Origin: Pelobium manganitolerans | Lineage (GTDB): Bacteria > Bacteroidota > Bacteroidia > Sphingobacteriales > Sphingobacteriaceae | Direction of reading: 5' to 3' | Assembly: GCF_003609575.1 (NCBI RefSeq) | Contig: NZ_MBTA01000002.1 | Location: 124,001-188,000, forward strand | Length of the DNA: 64,000 nt | Shown: positions 24,687 through 31,734 of the stretch, piece by piece | How positions within the stretch are numbered: position 1 is the stretch's first letter | Layout: each line of letters begins with the position of its first letter | Notes under the pieces: model-generated | Database searches by the model: none | The model's input: only the letters and a program-made list of their open reading frames with translations | Told to the model about the DNA's origin: nothing | Made by a program: the position numbers and the translations under genes

Positions 24687-25025
24687 ATGGTAACGACGAA
24701 CTATCACCCAATAATTAAATCCTTTGTAATCTCATTTCTATATGTGGGCATAGGTACATTGAGTTTGATTTCGTTATATCCGCAATCTGGGTTCTATACT
24801 CCAATTTCATGGGGTGGACTTCTCCTTACTTTTCCCGTTACTATATATAGTTTTGGTATTATGTACACCGAATCAAACTCATTAGATAAAATATTGAATA
24901 CTCAACTAGTAGTGTTCCTATGTTTCTGGTCTATTATCTATGTTTTAATTTTATTAAAAAAGTCGAACAATCACAAAATTAGGCCGACCGAGCCGAATAA
25001 ACAAAATAGAAATCACATGGTGTAA
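24687..25025 (+). CDS. Small membrane protein of unknown function (cassette 11)
   Basis: 112 aa with three transmembrane segments (about 11-29, 40-58 and 70-91). The C-terminal tail (RPTEPNKQNRNHM) is translated from a sequence block also present, untranslated, in cassettes 1, 2 and 12, so the gene appears to have been fused into that shared cassette backbone. Family not recognised. Confidence 0.58.
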   Translation: MVTTNYHPIIKSFVISFLYVGIGTLSLISLYPQSGFYTPISWGGLLLTFPVTIYSFGIMYTESNSLDKILNTQLVVFLCFWSIIYVLILLKKSNNHKIRPTEPNKQNRNHMV

Positions 25026-25226
25026 CAATCAAGTTTCAGACCGACCAAGAGGCTCAACTAAACTGCTTTGTTGAACGACATTTTCGATTGGTTTTTTAGG
25101 CGGTCCGAACTATTAGCCGACCGAATTTTTCTGGTTTTCACAAATAAGTTGAAAAGGAAAAACTACTTTACTATTGACCGAACTGAACCAAAACATACTT
25201 GAATATAATATGAAAAAAACACACCT

Positions 25227-25356
25227 ACTTATAACAACAGGTTTGCAAAATTGCGGGGCGAAGTGCTTACACTTTCTTCATCACTTTTCACTAAATTCAC
25301 TGCGGGCTGACAGAGGTTCTGCAAGTAAAACCGCAATTTCTCAAACCTGCAAACCG
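25227..25356 (+). repeat. attC11 (family A), ends cassette 11
   Basis: R'' TACTTATAAC complements TTATAAGTA (9 of 9). Family A arms. Ends ACCG|TTATGGG. Confidence 0.85.
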
Positions 25357-25727
25357 TTATGGGTAAATGTTCCCCGAACTAAATGCGTTAGTTAACGAAA
25401 GTTTCTCCAATGCAAACGGACAAATTTGAACTGACCGAAAGCATTTAAGGAATCAAACAAAACCGAACTAAAACAAAATTGAATCGGCGGACCGAATAAA
25501 CGACAGAAATTACAGCTTTTAAAAACAAGTTTCAGACCGACCAAAACGCCCGACCTAACTGCTCAATTGAACGACAATTTCAACCGGTTTTTAGCCGACC
25601 AATACGCTTAACCGACCGGATTTTTTTCGGTTTTTAAGGACAAATTGAAAAAAACTGAAGTATTTTTAAATGCCGACCGAACTGAAAACCAAAAAGCGTG
25701 GATTAAATATGGAAAAAACACACCTAC
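25357..25727 (+). other. Cassette 12 body, no convincing gene, hybrid start
   Basis: 371 nt, almost the same as cassette 2, but its first bases (TTATGGGTAAATG) match the cassette 5 start instead. It has no credible ORF; a 71-codon frame at its right end is mostly translated attC12. Confidence 0.6.
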
Positions 25728-25856
25728 ACCTAACCACAGGTTTGCAAAATTGCGGGGCGAAGTGCTTGCACTTTCTTTTGCCGTTTTTTATTTAATTTGG
25801 TGCGGGCTGACAGAGGTTCTGCAGGTAAAACCGCAATTTCTCAAACCTGCAAACCG
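25728..25856 (+). repeat. attC12 (family A), ends cassette 12
   Basis: R'' TACACCTAAC would complement TTAGGTGTA but the cassette starts TTATGGGTA, so only TTA agrees. This is one of two mismatched cassettes. Arms as family A. Ends ACCG|TTAGTGG. Confidence 0.8.
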
Positions 25857-25915
25857 TTAGTGGCAAGTGTAACACGACATCGTCTCGAATGACAAATACG
25901 AATTGATATATCAAA

Positions 25916-26404
25916 ATGACACCAAGAATTGAAACATCAAACGAAAAGAAATTAGTTGGACAGCGACTTGTAATGAGTTTTGCTGATTACAAAGCAGGAG
26001 AACTTTGGAAAAGTTTTATGCCAAAACGAAAGGAAATAACCAATAATCTGACAAACGAACTAATTTCATTGGTGGTTTACCAATCGACACATTTCACAGA
26101 CTTTAAACCGACAAACCAATTTGAAAGGTGGGCGACGGTTGAGGTTGCAAACTTTGACAATGTGCCAGCGGAAATGAAAACATTTATTTTGCCAAGCGGA
26201 CTTTATGCAGTTTTTAATTACAAAGGCTTAAATACGGACAATTCAATTTTTCAATACATTTTAGGAACTTGGTTACCAAATTCGGCTTATGATTTGGACG
26301 ACAGACCACACTTTGAAATTTTGGGCGAAAAATACAAAAACAACGACCCAAATTCAGAAGAAGAAATATGGATACCAATAACACGTAGAAACACCAGCCA
26401 CTAA
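25916..26404 (+). CDS. GyrI-like / effector-binding domain protein (cassette 13)
   Basis: 162 aa. EKKLVGQRLVMSF, then LWKSFMPKRKEI, a central TVEVANFDNVPAEMKTFILPSGLYAVFNYKG, and HFEILGEKYKNNDPNSEEEIWIPI at the end follow the AraC effector-binding/GyrI-like small-molecule-binding fold (SOUL-like twin barrel). Likely binds a small hydrophobic compound or a partner protein. Its TAA stop (26402-26404) lies inside the R'' box of attC13, so gene and recombination site share bases. Confidence 0.78.
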   Translation: MTPRIETSNEKKLVGQRLVMSFADYKAGELWKSFMPKRKEITNNLTNELISLVVYQSTHFTDFKPTNQFERWATVEVANFDNVPAEMKTFILPSGLYAVFNYKGLNTDNSIFQYILGTWLPNSAYDLDDRPHFEILGEKYKNNDPNSEEEIWIPITRRNTSH

Positions 26405-26527
26405 CAGCAAATTTGTTCAAAAATGGCTGACGGTGGTTCAACTCAGGTTTTTCGTCAATTATTTAGTTTTGTGCGGTACGACAATGGTTATGCAAGTAAT
26501 GCCATTTCTGCACAAATTTCCAAAACG
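26397..26527 (+). repeat. attC13 (family D), ends cassette 13
   Basis: R'' GCCACTAAC complements TTAGTGGC and includes the stop codon of the cassette gene. Family D arms (AAATTTGTTCAAAAATGGC / GCCATTTCTGCACAAATTT). Ends AACG|TTATAAG. Confidence 0.84.
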
Positions 26528-26545
26528 TTATAAGGCATTAAACCT

Positions 26546-27007
26546 ATGCAACTGCAAATAAACGAAAGCCGACAATTTGGAGATAACAGAATTAGACTAT
26601 TAAGTTCAATTCTAAATGTACTTTTGACTTTGCTATTAATGACTTTCTTGGTTATAATTATTTGTTCGACAATTTTTTTCTTTGGGGAGATTGACGGTGC
26701 AGTACTAATTATGGTAATGAATTTTATTTTAATTGTTGCGACAGTTTTTGCAATCCATTATTTAAAAAGGACTTATTTTAAAATTATATTTGCCGACCAT
26801 CATTTACTACTTTGCTCCCGACTTAAACTCCTAAATAGAAAAATAAAATATAACGACATAATAAAAATTATAATCGACGAAAAGACTGTTAGAAGACGAG
26901 TTGAAACGAAAAATGAATATTTTGAAGTAGATAATGCTGACAGCGAAAGCTTGACGTTAATATCTCAAGAAAAGCGTATAAATCTGAAAAGAATTAACGC
27001 CTTATAA
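26546..27007 (+). CDS. Membrane protein of unknown function, PH-like tail (cassette 14)
   Basis: 153 aa. Two transmembrane segments (about 19-45 and 51-72) are followed by a soluble part with short beta strands (YFKIIFADHHLLLCSRLKLL; RKIKYNDIIKIIIDE), the layout of small bacterial PH-domain membrane proteins. Starts 18 nt after the junction. Its stop TAA (27005-27007) is inside the R'' box of attC14. Confidence 0.62.
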   Translation: MQLQINESRQFGDNRIRLLSSILNVLLTLLLMTFLVIIICSTIFFFGEIDGAVLIMVMNFILIVATVFAIHYLKRTYFKIIFADHHLLLCSRLKLLNRKIKYNDIIKIIIDEKTVRRRVETKNEYFEVDNADSESLTLISQEKRINLKRINAL

Positions 27008-27130
27008 CAGCAAATTTGTTCAAAAATGGCTGACGGTGGTTCAACTCAGGTTTTTCGTCAATTATTTAGTTCAGTGCGGGCTGACATTGGTTCTGCAAGC
27101 AATGCCATTTATGCACAAATTTTCAAAACG
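26999..27130 (+). repeat. attC14 (family D), ends cassette 14
   Basis: R'' GCCTTATAAC complements TTATAAGGC (9 of 9) and overlaps the stop codon of the cassette gene. Ends AACG|TTATAGGG. Confidence 0.84.
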
Positions 27131-27161
27131 TTATAGGGCATTTTAAGATGACACTCACGAA

Positions 27162-27434
27162 TTGAAACAGACAACCAAAATATTAAACCTTGTTTACTGT
27201 TTGACAGTTTTACTTTTCCTGTTAGACGGCTTGACAAGTTTTGACATCAAAAACCAATTTCTAAAATCGTTCGTTTACTTTGGTTTCTTAATCGGGACAC
27301 CGACAATTTTACTTTGGAACTTATTTTCAATAAAGACAAAAACTAAACGAATTATTGGGATAGTTTATCCGACAATTTTATTGGTTTTAATTCTTGTCGT
27401 AAACCCATTTGTTGTAAGCTCCCCCCAAAAATAG
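27162..27434 (+). CDS. Small membrane protein, 3' end altered by IS insertion (cassette 15)
   Basis: 90 aa as read now, from a TTG start (the nearest ATG frame closes after five codons). Three hydrophobic segments are visible (about 9-25, 36-54 and 65-85). The last codons, VVSSPQK, come from the left end of an IS3-family element. Joining the flanks without the IS gives NPFPFV and a stop, so the original protein would end within a few residues and only its tip is changed. Family not recognised. Confidence 0.5.
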   Translation: MKQTTKILNLVYCLTVLLFLLDGLTSFDIKNQFLKSFVYFGFLIGTPTILLWNLFSIKTKTKRIIGIVYPTILLVLILVVNPFVVSSPQK

Positions 27435-27476
27435 TACAGTTTAAAAGTAGAGTAAATAACTTTAAAAACTGTAGAT

Positions 27477-27743
27477 ATGAAAAAGAGCAAATTCAGTCCG
27501 GTACAGGTAGCCGGCATTCTAAAAGAGTTCGAGAACGGGAAAGACGTTGAGACTATATCGCGCGAGCACGGTGTAAGCAGGGCGACATTCTATAAGTGGC
27601 GCCAGCGTTACGGCGGCATGGAAGCCAGCGAGCTGAAAAAGGTAAAAGCACTGGAGGAAGAGAACGCCAAGCTGAAGCGCATGTATGCTGATCTGGCGCT
27701 AGAGCTGGACATGGCAAAACACGTCATCGAAAAAAAGCTTTAA
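27477..27743 (+). CDS. IS3-family transposase OrfA
   Basis: 88 aa. HTH ([22 protein letters not shown] then [17 protein letters not shown]) and a leucine-zipper-like helix ([21 protein letters not shown]), the standard OrfA of IS3 elements, which binds the IS ends. A slippery A-AAA-AAG at 27731-27737 just before its stop allows a -1 shift into orfB. Confidence 0.93.
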   Translation: MKKSKFSPVQVAGILKEFENGKDVETISREHGVSRATFYKWRQRYGGMEASELKKVKALEEENAKLKRMYADLALELDMAKHVIEKKL

Positions 27744-28609
27744 AGCCTTGCGTAAAAAAGGAGCTGGTAAGAGAACTGGCCAAAATCTATCCCAGGGGCA
27801 TCAGCAAGGCGTGCCATCTGTTGAAGGTCAGCCGCAGCAGCCTGGATTACGTACCCGTGAAACGGGACGACACGGAGCTCATCGAACTCCTGAAAAGCCA
27901 GAGCGGATCATACCCGCGCGAAGGATTCTGGAAAGGCTATTTCAGGCTCCGCAACGGTGGTTATGCGGTAAACCACAAAAGGCTGCACCGGGTGTACAAG
28001 GATATGGGTCTCCCATTGAGGAGGAAGTCAAAGAAGCGGCTGCCTTTACGGGTAAAGGAGCCGATCGTGATACCGGAGGCCTTTACCCATACCTGGAGCA
28101 TCGACTTCATGAGCGATGCGCTCTACAGTACGCGCAAGTTCCGTACATTCAACGTGATAGATGACTACAACCGCGAAGTCCTGTTCATCGAGGCGGATTA
28201 TTCTCTGAAGAGCAGCAGAGTTGTCTGGACTCTGCGCCATCTGGTAAGCCGTTACGGCAAACCGCAAAGGATAAGGATGGACAACGGACCTGAGTTTGTA
28301 GCCATGCTGGCCAGGGACTGGAGCGAGGCGAACGGGATAGAGTTCAAATATACCCAGCCGGGGAAACCGACACAGAACGCACTGATAGAAAGATTCAACA
28401 GGACATACAGGGAACAGGTGCTGGACGCTTACATTTTCGATTCGCTCGACGAAGTAAGGGAAGTTACGGAGGAGTGGATACTGGACTACAATAACCACCG
28501 GCCCCACGACGCGCTGGGAGGGCTCAGCCCAATAGCTTACCGGAACAAGAACCAAAAAATATTGCCGGATTCCGTTCCGCTACGCTCCACTTCATCCGGC
28601 AATATTTAA
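27734..28609 (+). CDS. IS3-family transposase OrfB (read by -1 frameshift)
   Basis: The catalytic DDE integrase domain of IS3 elements: D in WSIDFM, D in MDNGPEF and E in [18 protein letters not shown], with [15 protein letters not shown] at the end. The frame is open from the A-AAA-AAG slip site, so OrfAB is likely made by programmed -1 frameshifting. A first internal ATG at 27821 gives a 262-aa form. A 13-bp inverted repeat overlaps the 3' end of the gene. Confidence 0.9.
   Translation, partial: KALKPCVKKELVRELAKIYPRGISKACHLLKVSRSSLDYVPVKRDDTELIELLKSQSGSYPREGFWKGYFRLRNGGYAVNHKRLHRVYKDMGLPLRRKSKKRLPLRVKEPIVIPEAFTHTWSIDFMSDALYSTRKFRTFNVIDDYNREVLFIEADYSLKSSRVVWTLRHLVSRYGKPQRIRMDNGPEFVAMLARDWSEANGIEFKYTQPGKPTQNALIERFNRTYREQVLDAYIFDSLDEVREVTEEWILDYNNHRPHDALGGLSPIAYRNKNQKILPDSVPLRSTSSGNI
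28557..28607 (+). repeat. Inverted repeat at the 3' end of IS orfB
   Basis: AAATATTGCCGGA (28557-28569) pairs perfectly with TCCGGCAATATTT (28595-28607) across a 25-nt loop. No T tract follows; it may limit read-through transcription. Confidence 0.55.
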
Positions 28610-28669
28610 CAAATGGAAAAACAACGGAAAAGTCTACTTTTGGAATGTACTAAAAATGGGGAGCCTACA

Positions 28670-28823
28670 ATTTCCTTTTGTTTAGAATTTAAGTTTTCAT
28701 AAACATCATTTTGTTCTTTTATTGTTGACATAACTTTAATGCCGACCGACTTTTGTTAAAGTTTGACAATCTAAGTCGGGCGGACTTTTTAAACGATTGA
28801 CAAACTGTGTGGATAATAACCCT
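28670..28823 (+). other. Remainder of cassette 15 right of the IS
   Basis: 154 nt without a gene. It begins with the possible target duplication ATTT and includes a GACCGAC-rich patch like other cassettes. Confidence 0.45.
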
Positions 28824-28950
28824 ACCGCTAACAAGCGGTTTTATTTATGCCCGGGCGAAGTGCGTTCACTTCTTTCATCGGGTTTTATAATGTTAGTGAT
28901 TGGGCGGAAATCTGTGCTATAAATCGGGTACAAATCAAACCGCCAAAACG
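28824..28950 (+). repeat. attC15 (own subtype), ends cassette 15
   Basis: R'' ACCGCTAAC predicts a cassette start TTAGCGGT, but cassette 15 begins TTATAGGGC; mismatch. Arms AAGCGGTTT...CCCG pair with CGGG...AAACCGCC. Ends AACG|TTAGCAG. Confidence 0.78.
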
Positions 28951-29031
28951 TTAGCAGTAATGGCAATAAACCGGCTCCAAAGGAGAAACACGACTGAAAA
29001 AACATAAATTTGTAGCATATAGAAATAAATA

Positions 29032-30015
29032 ATGGACAATCGCTTTACGGACATAATTCAACTCATAAAACAATCTCGGACTAATGCTATAAAAGCCGTA
29101 AACGCTGAACTAATAAACCTCTATTGGAATATCGGAGAACATATCAGCAAGAAAATTGAACAATCAGAATGGGGCGACTCTGTGGTAACAGAATTAGCCA
29201 ATTTCATACAGATACAAGAACCAGAAATAAAAGGATTCTCCGACAAAAATATTTGGAGAATGAAGCAGTTTTACGAGACTTACAAGGCCTTTCCAAAACT
29301 CTCAACACTGTTGAGAGAAATTAGTTGGTCGCACAATTTGGCAATATTTTCAAGATGCAAGACTGTTGAAGAAAGGGAGTTTTATTTGAAACTGGCTAAG
29401 AAGGAGAACTATAGTTTCAGGGAACTTGAGCGACAAATTTCTGCGAGCCTTTTTGAGCGGACAATGATTGGAAACTCAAAACTCTCGACAGCGTTGAGAG
29501 AAACTAATCACGACCTTTCAAACACCTTCAAAGACAGCTATGTATTTGAATTTTTAAACTTACCTGACCTACATAGTGAAAGCGATTTACAACGTGGACT
29601 TATAAGACAAATGAAAAATTTCATTCTAGAACTCGGGAAAGACTTTTTGTTCATAGGAGAAGAATATAAGTTGCAAGTTGGTAACAGCGACTTTTACATT
29701 GACTTGCTTTTTTACCACCGTGGACTACAATGCTTAGTGGCATTTGAACTCAAAGCAGACAAATTCAAGCCCGACCACTTGGGACAGCTTAACTTTTACT
29801 TAGAAGCATTGGACAGAGACGTGAGAAAGCCAAACGAAAATCCGAGCATTGGAGTTTTGCTATGCAAGGACAAAGACAGTGAAGTTGTTGAATATGCTTT
29901 AAGTAGAAGTCTTTCACCAACAATGGTTTCAGAGTATAAAACGCAACTACCCGACAAGAAACTTTTACAACAAAAGCTACACGAACTATTTGACAATGAG
30001 ACAGACGAGAAATAG
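29032..30015 (+). CDS. DUF1016/PDDEXK nuclease family protein, YhcG-like (cassette 16)
   Basis: 327 aa. The N-terminal DUF1016 part (NAELINLYWNIGEHISKK; GFSDKNIWRMKQFYETY; ISWSHNLAIFSRCK) is followed by a PDDEXK-like nuclease core: FIGEEYKLQVGNSDFYIDLLFYHRGLQ with the Asp, then VAFELKADKFKPDHLGQL with the E-x-K pair. YhcG-type proteins are probable DNA endonucleases, found on mobile elements and near defence genes; the role here is unknown. Single gene of cassette 16, starting 82 nt in. Confidence 0.87.
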   Translation: MDNRFTDIIQLIKQSRTNAIKAVNAELINLYWNIGEHISKKIEQSEWGDSVVTELANFIQIQEPEIKGFSDKNIWRMKQFYETYKAFPKLSTLLREISWSHNLAIFSRCKTVEEREFYLKLAKKENYSFRELERQISASLFERTMIGNSKLSTALRETNHDLSNTFKDSYVFEFLNLPDLHSESDLQRGLIRQMKNFILELGKDFLFIGEEYKLQVGNSDFYIDLLFYHRGLQCLVAFELKADKFKPDHLGQLNFYLEALDRDVRKPNENPSIGVLLCKDKDSEVVEYALSRSLSPTMVSEYKTQLPDKKLLQQKLHELFDNETDEK

Positions 30016-30021
30016 AGCCAC

Positions 30022-30150
30022 TACTGCTAACACGGGTTTTGCGTCAGGCGGGGTGACGTGCAAATTTGGAGCTTTGTGCTTCTATTCAAGTGTAGTGCAG
30101 GTTGACAGTTTTGTGCTCCGAAACCCGCCCGAACGCAAAGCCCGAAAACG
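30022..30150 (+). repeat. attC16 (family C), ends cassette 16
   Basis: R'' TACTGCTAAC complements TTAGCAGTA (9 of 9). Arms as attC6 (CGGGTTTTGCGTCAGGCGGG). Last attC of the array. Ends AACG|TTATCGC. Confidence 0.85.
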
Positions 30151-30493
30151 TTATCGCTCAGTGTAAAAAGCCAACGCACATTCAAGCACATTTGCTTTTG
30201 CTCCAACCGCACGGCAGAGCAACACAAAATAAACTGACAAGAACCCAATAAATAATAGCGACAGATATTAATATTTGATAGTTACAGATTTGCTTCGTTG
30301 TACCTCCTCGTCCCAAAGCGACCTCTTGGGCAATGAACCTTGTAAAAGGCTGGAAGGTCGTCCTTATGGCTTGAGACATTAAGTCGCTACTTTTGAAACT
30401 TTTAAGTTCTTTTTAATTTTTAAACTGCAAAAGATTTCCCGGACGTCAAGCTAAAAACCCATCCTATCCACCTCCTACCACTCGCTAAATCCT
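30151..30493 (+). other. Truncated cassette 17 and right flank
   Basis: The first ~90 nt (TTATCGCTCAGTGTAAAAAG and on) are a diverged copy of the leader of cassette 3. No gene follows and no attC with the expected R'' GAGCGATAAC was found. From about 30290 the sequence looks like ordinary intergenic DNA; it includes CTGCAAAAGATTTCC (30425-30439), also found left of the recombinase. Confidence 0.55.
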
Positions 30494-31561
30494 TTAAAAC
30501 AAAGTCAACTGCTCATTCTTTTTCCTAAAATGGGCAAAAGAAAGCTCGTGTTTGGCTTGGTGGGGCATGTATTTTTTTAAAGCGAGCTTAAACAGTTGAT
30601 GGATGGCCTCTGCTTCTTTACCATCGCCGCGCATGCGTGTCCCCCATCTGCTGTCGTTGAGCTTACCACCGTGGCAGGCTTCAATCTGGTGCAATACTTT
30701 TTGTGCCCTTTCGGGATAAGCTTTTTTAATCCAATCTTCAAAGATGTTGCCTATGGCACCGTTTAAGCGGATTATGGTAAAGCCTGCACCGCTGGCGCCG
30801 GCCTCTGAAGCTGCCTTAATGACAGCCGGAATTTCGTCGCTGTTTAAGCCGGGGATGATGGGCGCCACCATCACCTTAACGGGGATGTGATGTTGCGCCA
30901 GCTGTTGGATGACTTTGATGCGGCCTTTGCCGGTTACGGTGCGTGGCTCCAGCTTTTGCCTTAAAGATTCGTTAAGTGAGGTGACGCTGACGCTTATTTG
31001 CACCAGGTTGAATTTTGCCAGTTCTTGCAGCAGATCCAAATCGCGCAAAATGAGGTTGTTTTTGGTGATGATGCCTACGGGGTGCTTGTATTTCAAAAAC
31101 ACCTCCAGCAAAGAGCGCGTAATTTTAAACTTCCGTTCGGCAGGTTGGTAGCAATCTGTATTGCCCGATAGCATAATCACCTGTGGCTGGTAGTTTTTAT
31201 GATTAAGCTGTTTTTCTAAAATAGCGGCGGCATCGGGTTTGTAGATAATTTTACGCTCAAAATCCAGTCCGGCGCTAAAGCCCCAATACTCGTGCGCGTT
31301 GCGCGCATAGCAATAAATACAGCCATGTTCGCAACCTTGGTAAGGATTGATGGAATACATAAAGGGAATATCTGGGCTGTTGCTTACGCTGATTATTTTT
31401 TTGGGGCTTTCTTTAATAAACTCGGTGCTGCTGTTTTCGAGGAAAGGCTCATCTAAACCCTCGCTGTGTTCTAAAGAAATTTGGTGTCTAAAAAATTTGT
31501 TGTTGGGATTGCTTTGCGAGCCCCTGCCTTTAAAAAAATCCTGATTCCCGATCTGCTCCAT
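30494..31561 (-). CDS. PA0069-family radical SAM protein
   Basis: 355 aa. The radical SAM cluster site is CEHGCIYCYAR (CxxxCxxC) at about residue 76. INPYQGCEHGCIYCYAR and the later HIPVKVMVAPIIPGLNSDEIPAVI are typical of the PA0069/SplB-like group. It uses a 4Fe-4S cluster and SAM to generate a radical; the substrate is unknown (the group resembles spore photoproduct lyase). It marks the return to chromosomal genes after the array. Confidence 0.85.
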   Translation of the reverse strand: MEQIGNQDFFKGRGSQSNPNNKFFRHQISLEHSEGLDEPFLENSSTEFIKESPKKIISVSNSPDIPFMYSINPYQGCEHGCIYCYARNAHEYWGFSAGLDFERKIIYKPDAAAILEKQLNHKNYQPQVIMLSGNTDCYQPAERKFKITRSLLEVFLKYKHPVGIITKNNLILRDLDLLQELAKFNLVQISVSVTSLNESLRQKLEPRTVTGKGRIKVIQQLAQHHIPVKVMVAPIIPGLNSDEIPAVIKAASEAGASGAGFTIIRLNGAIGNIFEDWIKKAYPERAQKVLHQIEACHGGKLNDSRWGTRMRGDGKEAEAIHQLFKLALKKYMPHQAKHELSFAHFRKKNEQLTLF

Positions 31562-31693
31562 CCAACAAAAATACTAAAATATTTAGTAAAAGTACAGCAG
31601 ATAAAATCATGTAAGATGGGCAAGACCCCTGTAGCGTACTTTGATATTGCTCACATTACCGGATGCCTGCTTTTATACAAACCTTAAAATACT

Positions 31694-31701
31694 TAGCTTT
31701 G
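31694..31701 (+). promoter_or_regulatory. -7 element of the lpdA promoter
   Basis: TAGCTTTG matches TAnnTTTG exactly and lies 34 nt before the lpdA ATG. Confidence 0.55.
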
Positions 31702-31734
31702 CAGCACATAAAAAAGACAAACAATTTTTCTAAT

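Larger units (their letters stand above)
27411..28669 (+). mobile_element. IS3-family insertion sequence
   Basis: About 1.26 kb. Left end TGTAAGCTCCCC...TAGTACA (from 27413) and right end TGTACTAAAAATGGGGAGCC (to 28669) are imperfect inverted repeats. ATTT at 27407-27410 and 28670-28673 is a candidate 4-bp target duplication, which would put the left edge at 27411. The inside has two overlapping frames, orfA and orfB, and a visibly higher GC content than the cassettes. Confidence 0.85.
13537..30240 (+). mobile_element. Integron-like element: recombinase, attI and 17-cassette array
   Basis: A tyrosine recombinase is followed by 16 attC-like sites (127-132 nt) with irregular spacing set by cargo length. 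Every site ends CG|TTA, every cargo gene lies on the + strand, and in 14 of 16 cassettes the R'' box (NNNNNTAAC) is complementary to the first 7-9 nt of the same cassette. The cassette-1 junction at 14677 is the attI equivalent. Cassette 17 lacks an attC, so the right end (about 30240) is approximate. The array polarity is canonical, but the recombinase points toward the array. Confidence 0.85.

Noticed and set aside
27731..27737. IS frameshift as a mutation
   Set aside because: A-AAA-AAG with an open -1 frame is the normal programmed shift of IS3 elements.
27748..28164. 138-codon frame inside the IS
   Set aside because: It overlaps the DDE transposase frame (D, D and E motifs intact), so it is a shadow.
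14678..30150. CRISPR array
   Set aside because: Repeats are about 130 nt, diverged, irregularly spaced and separated by genes; no cas genes were seen.
15046..30150. REP/BIME elements as an explanation for the 130-nt repeats
   Set aside because: REPs do not explain the cassette-specific complementarity between R'' and cassette starts, nor the constant CG|TTA end and gene polarity.
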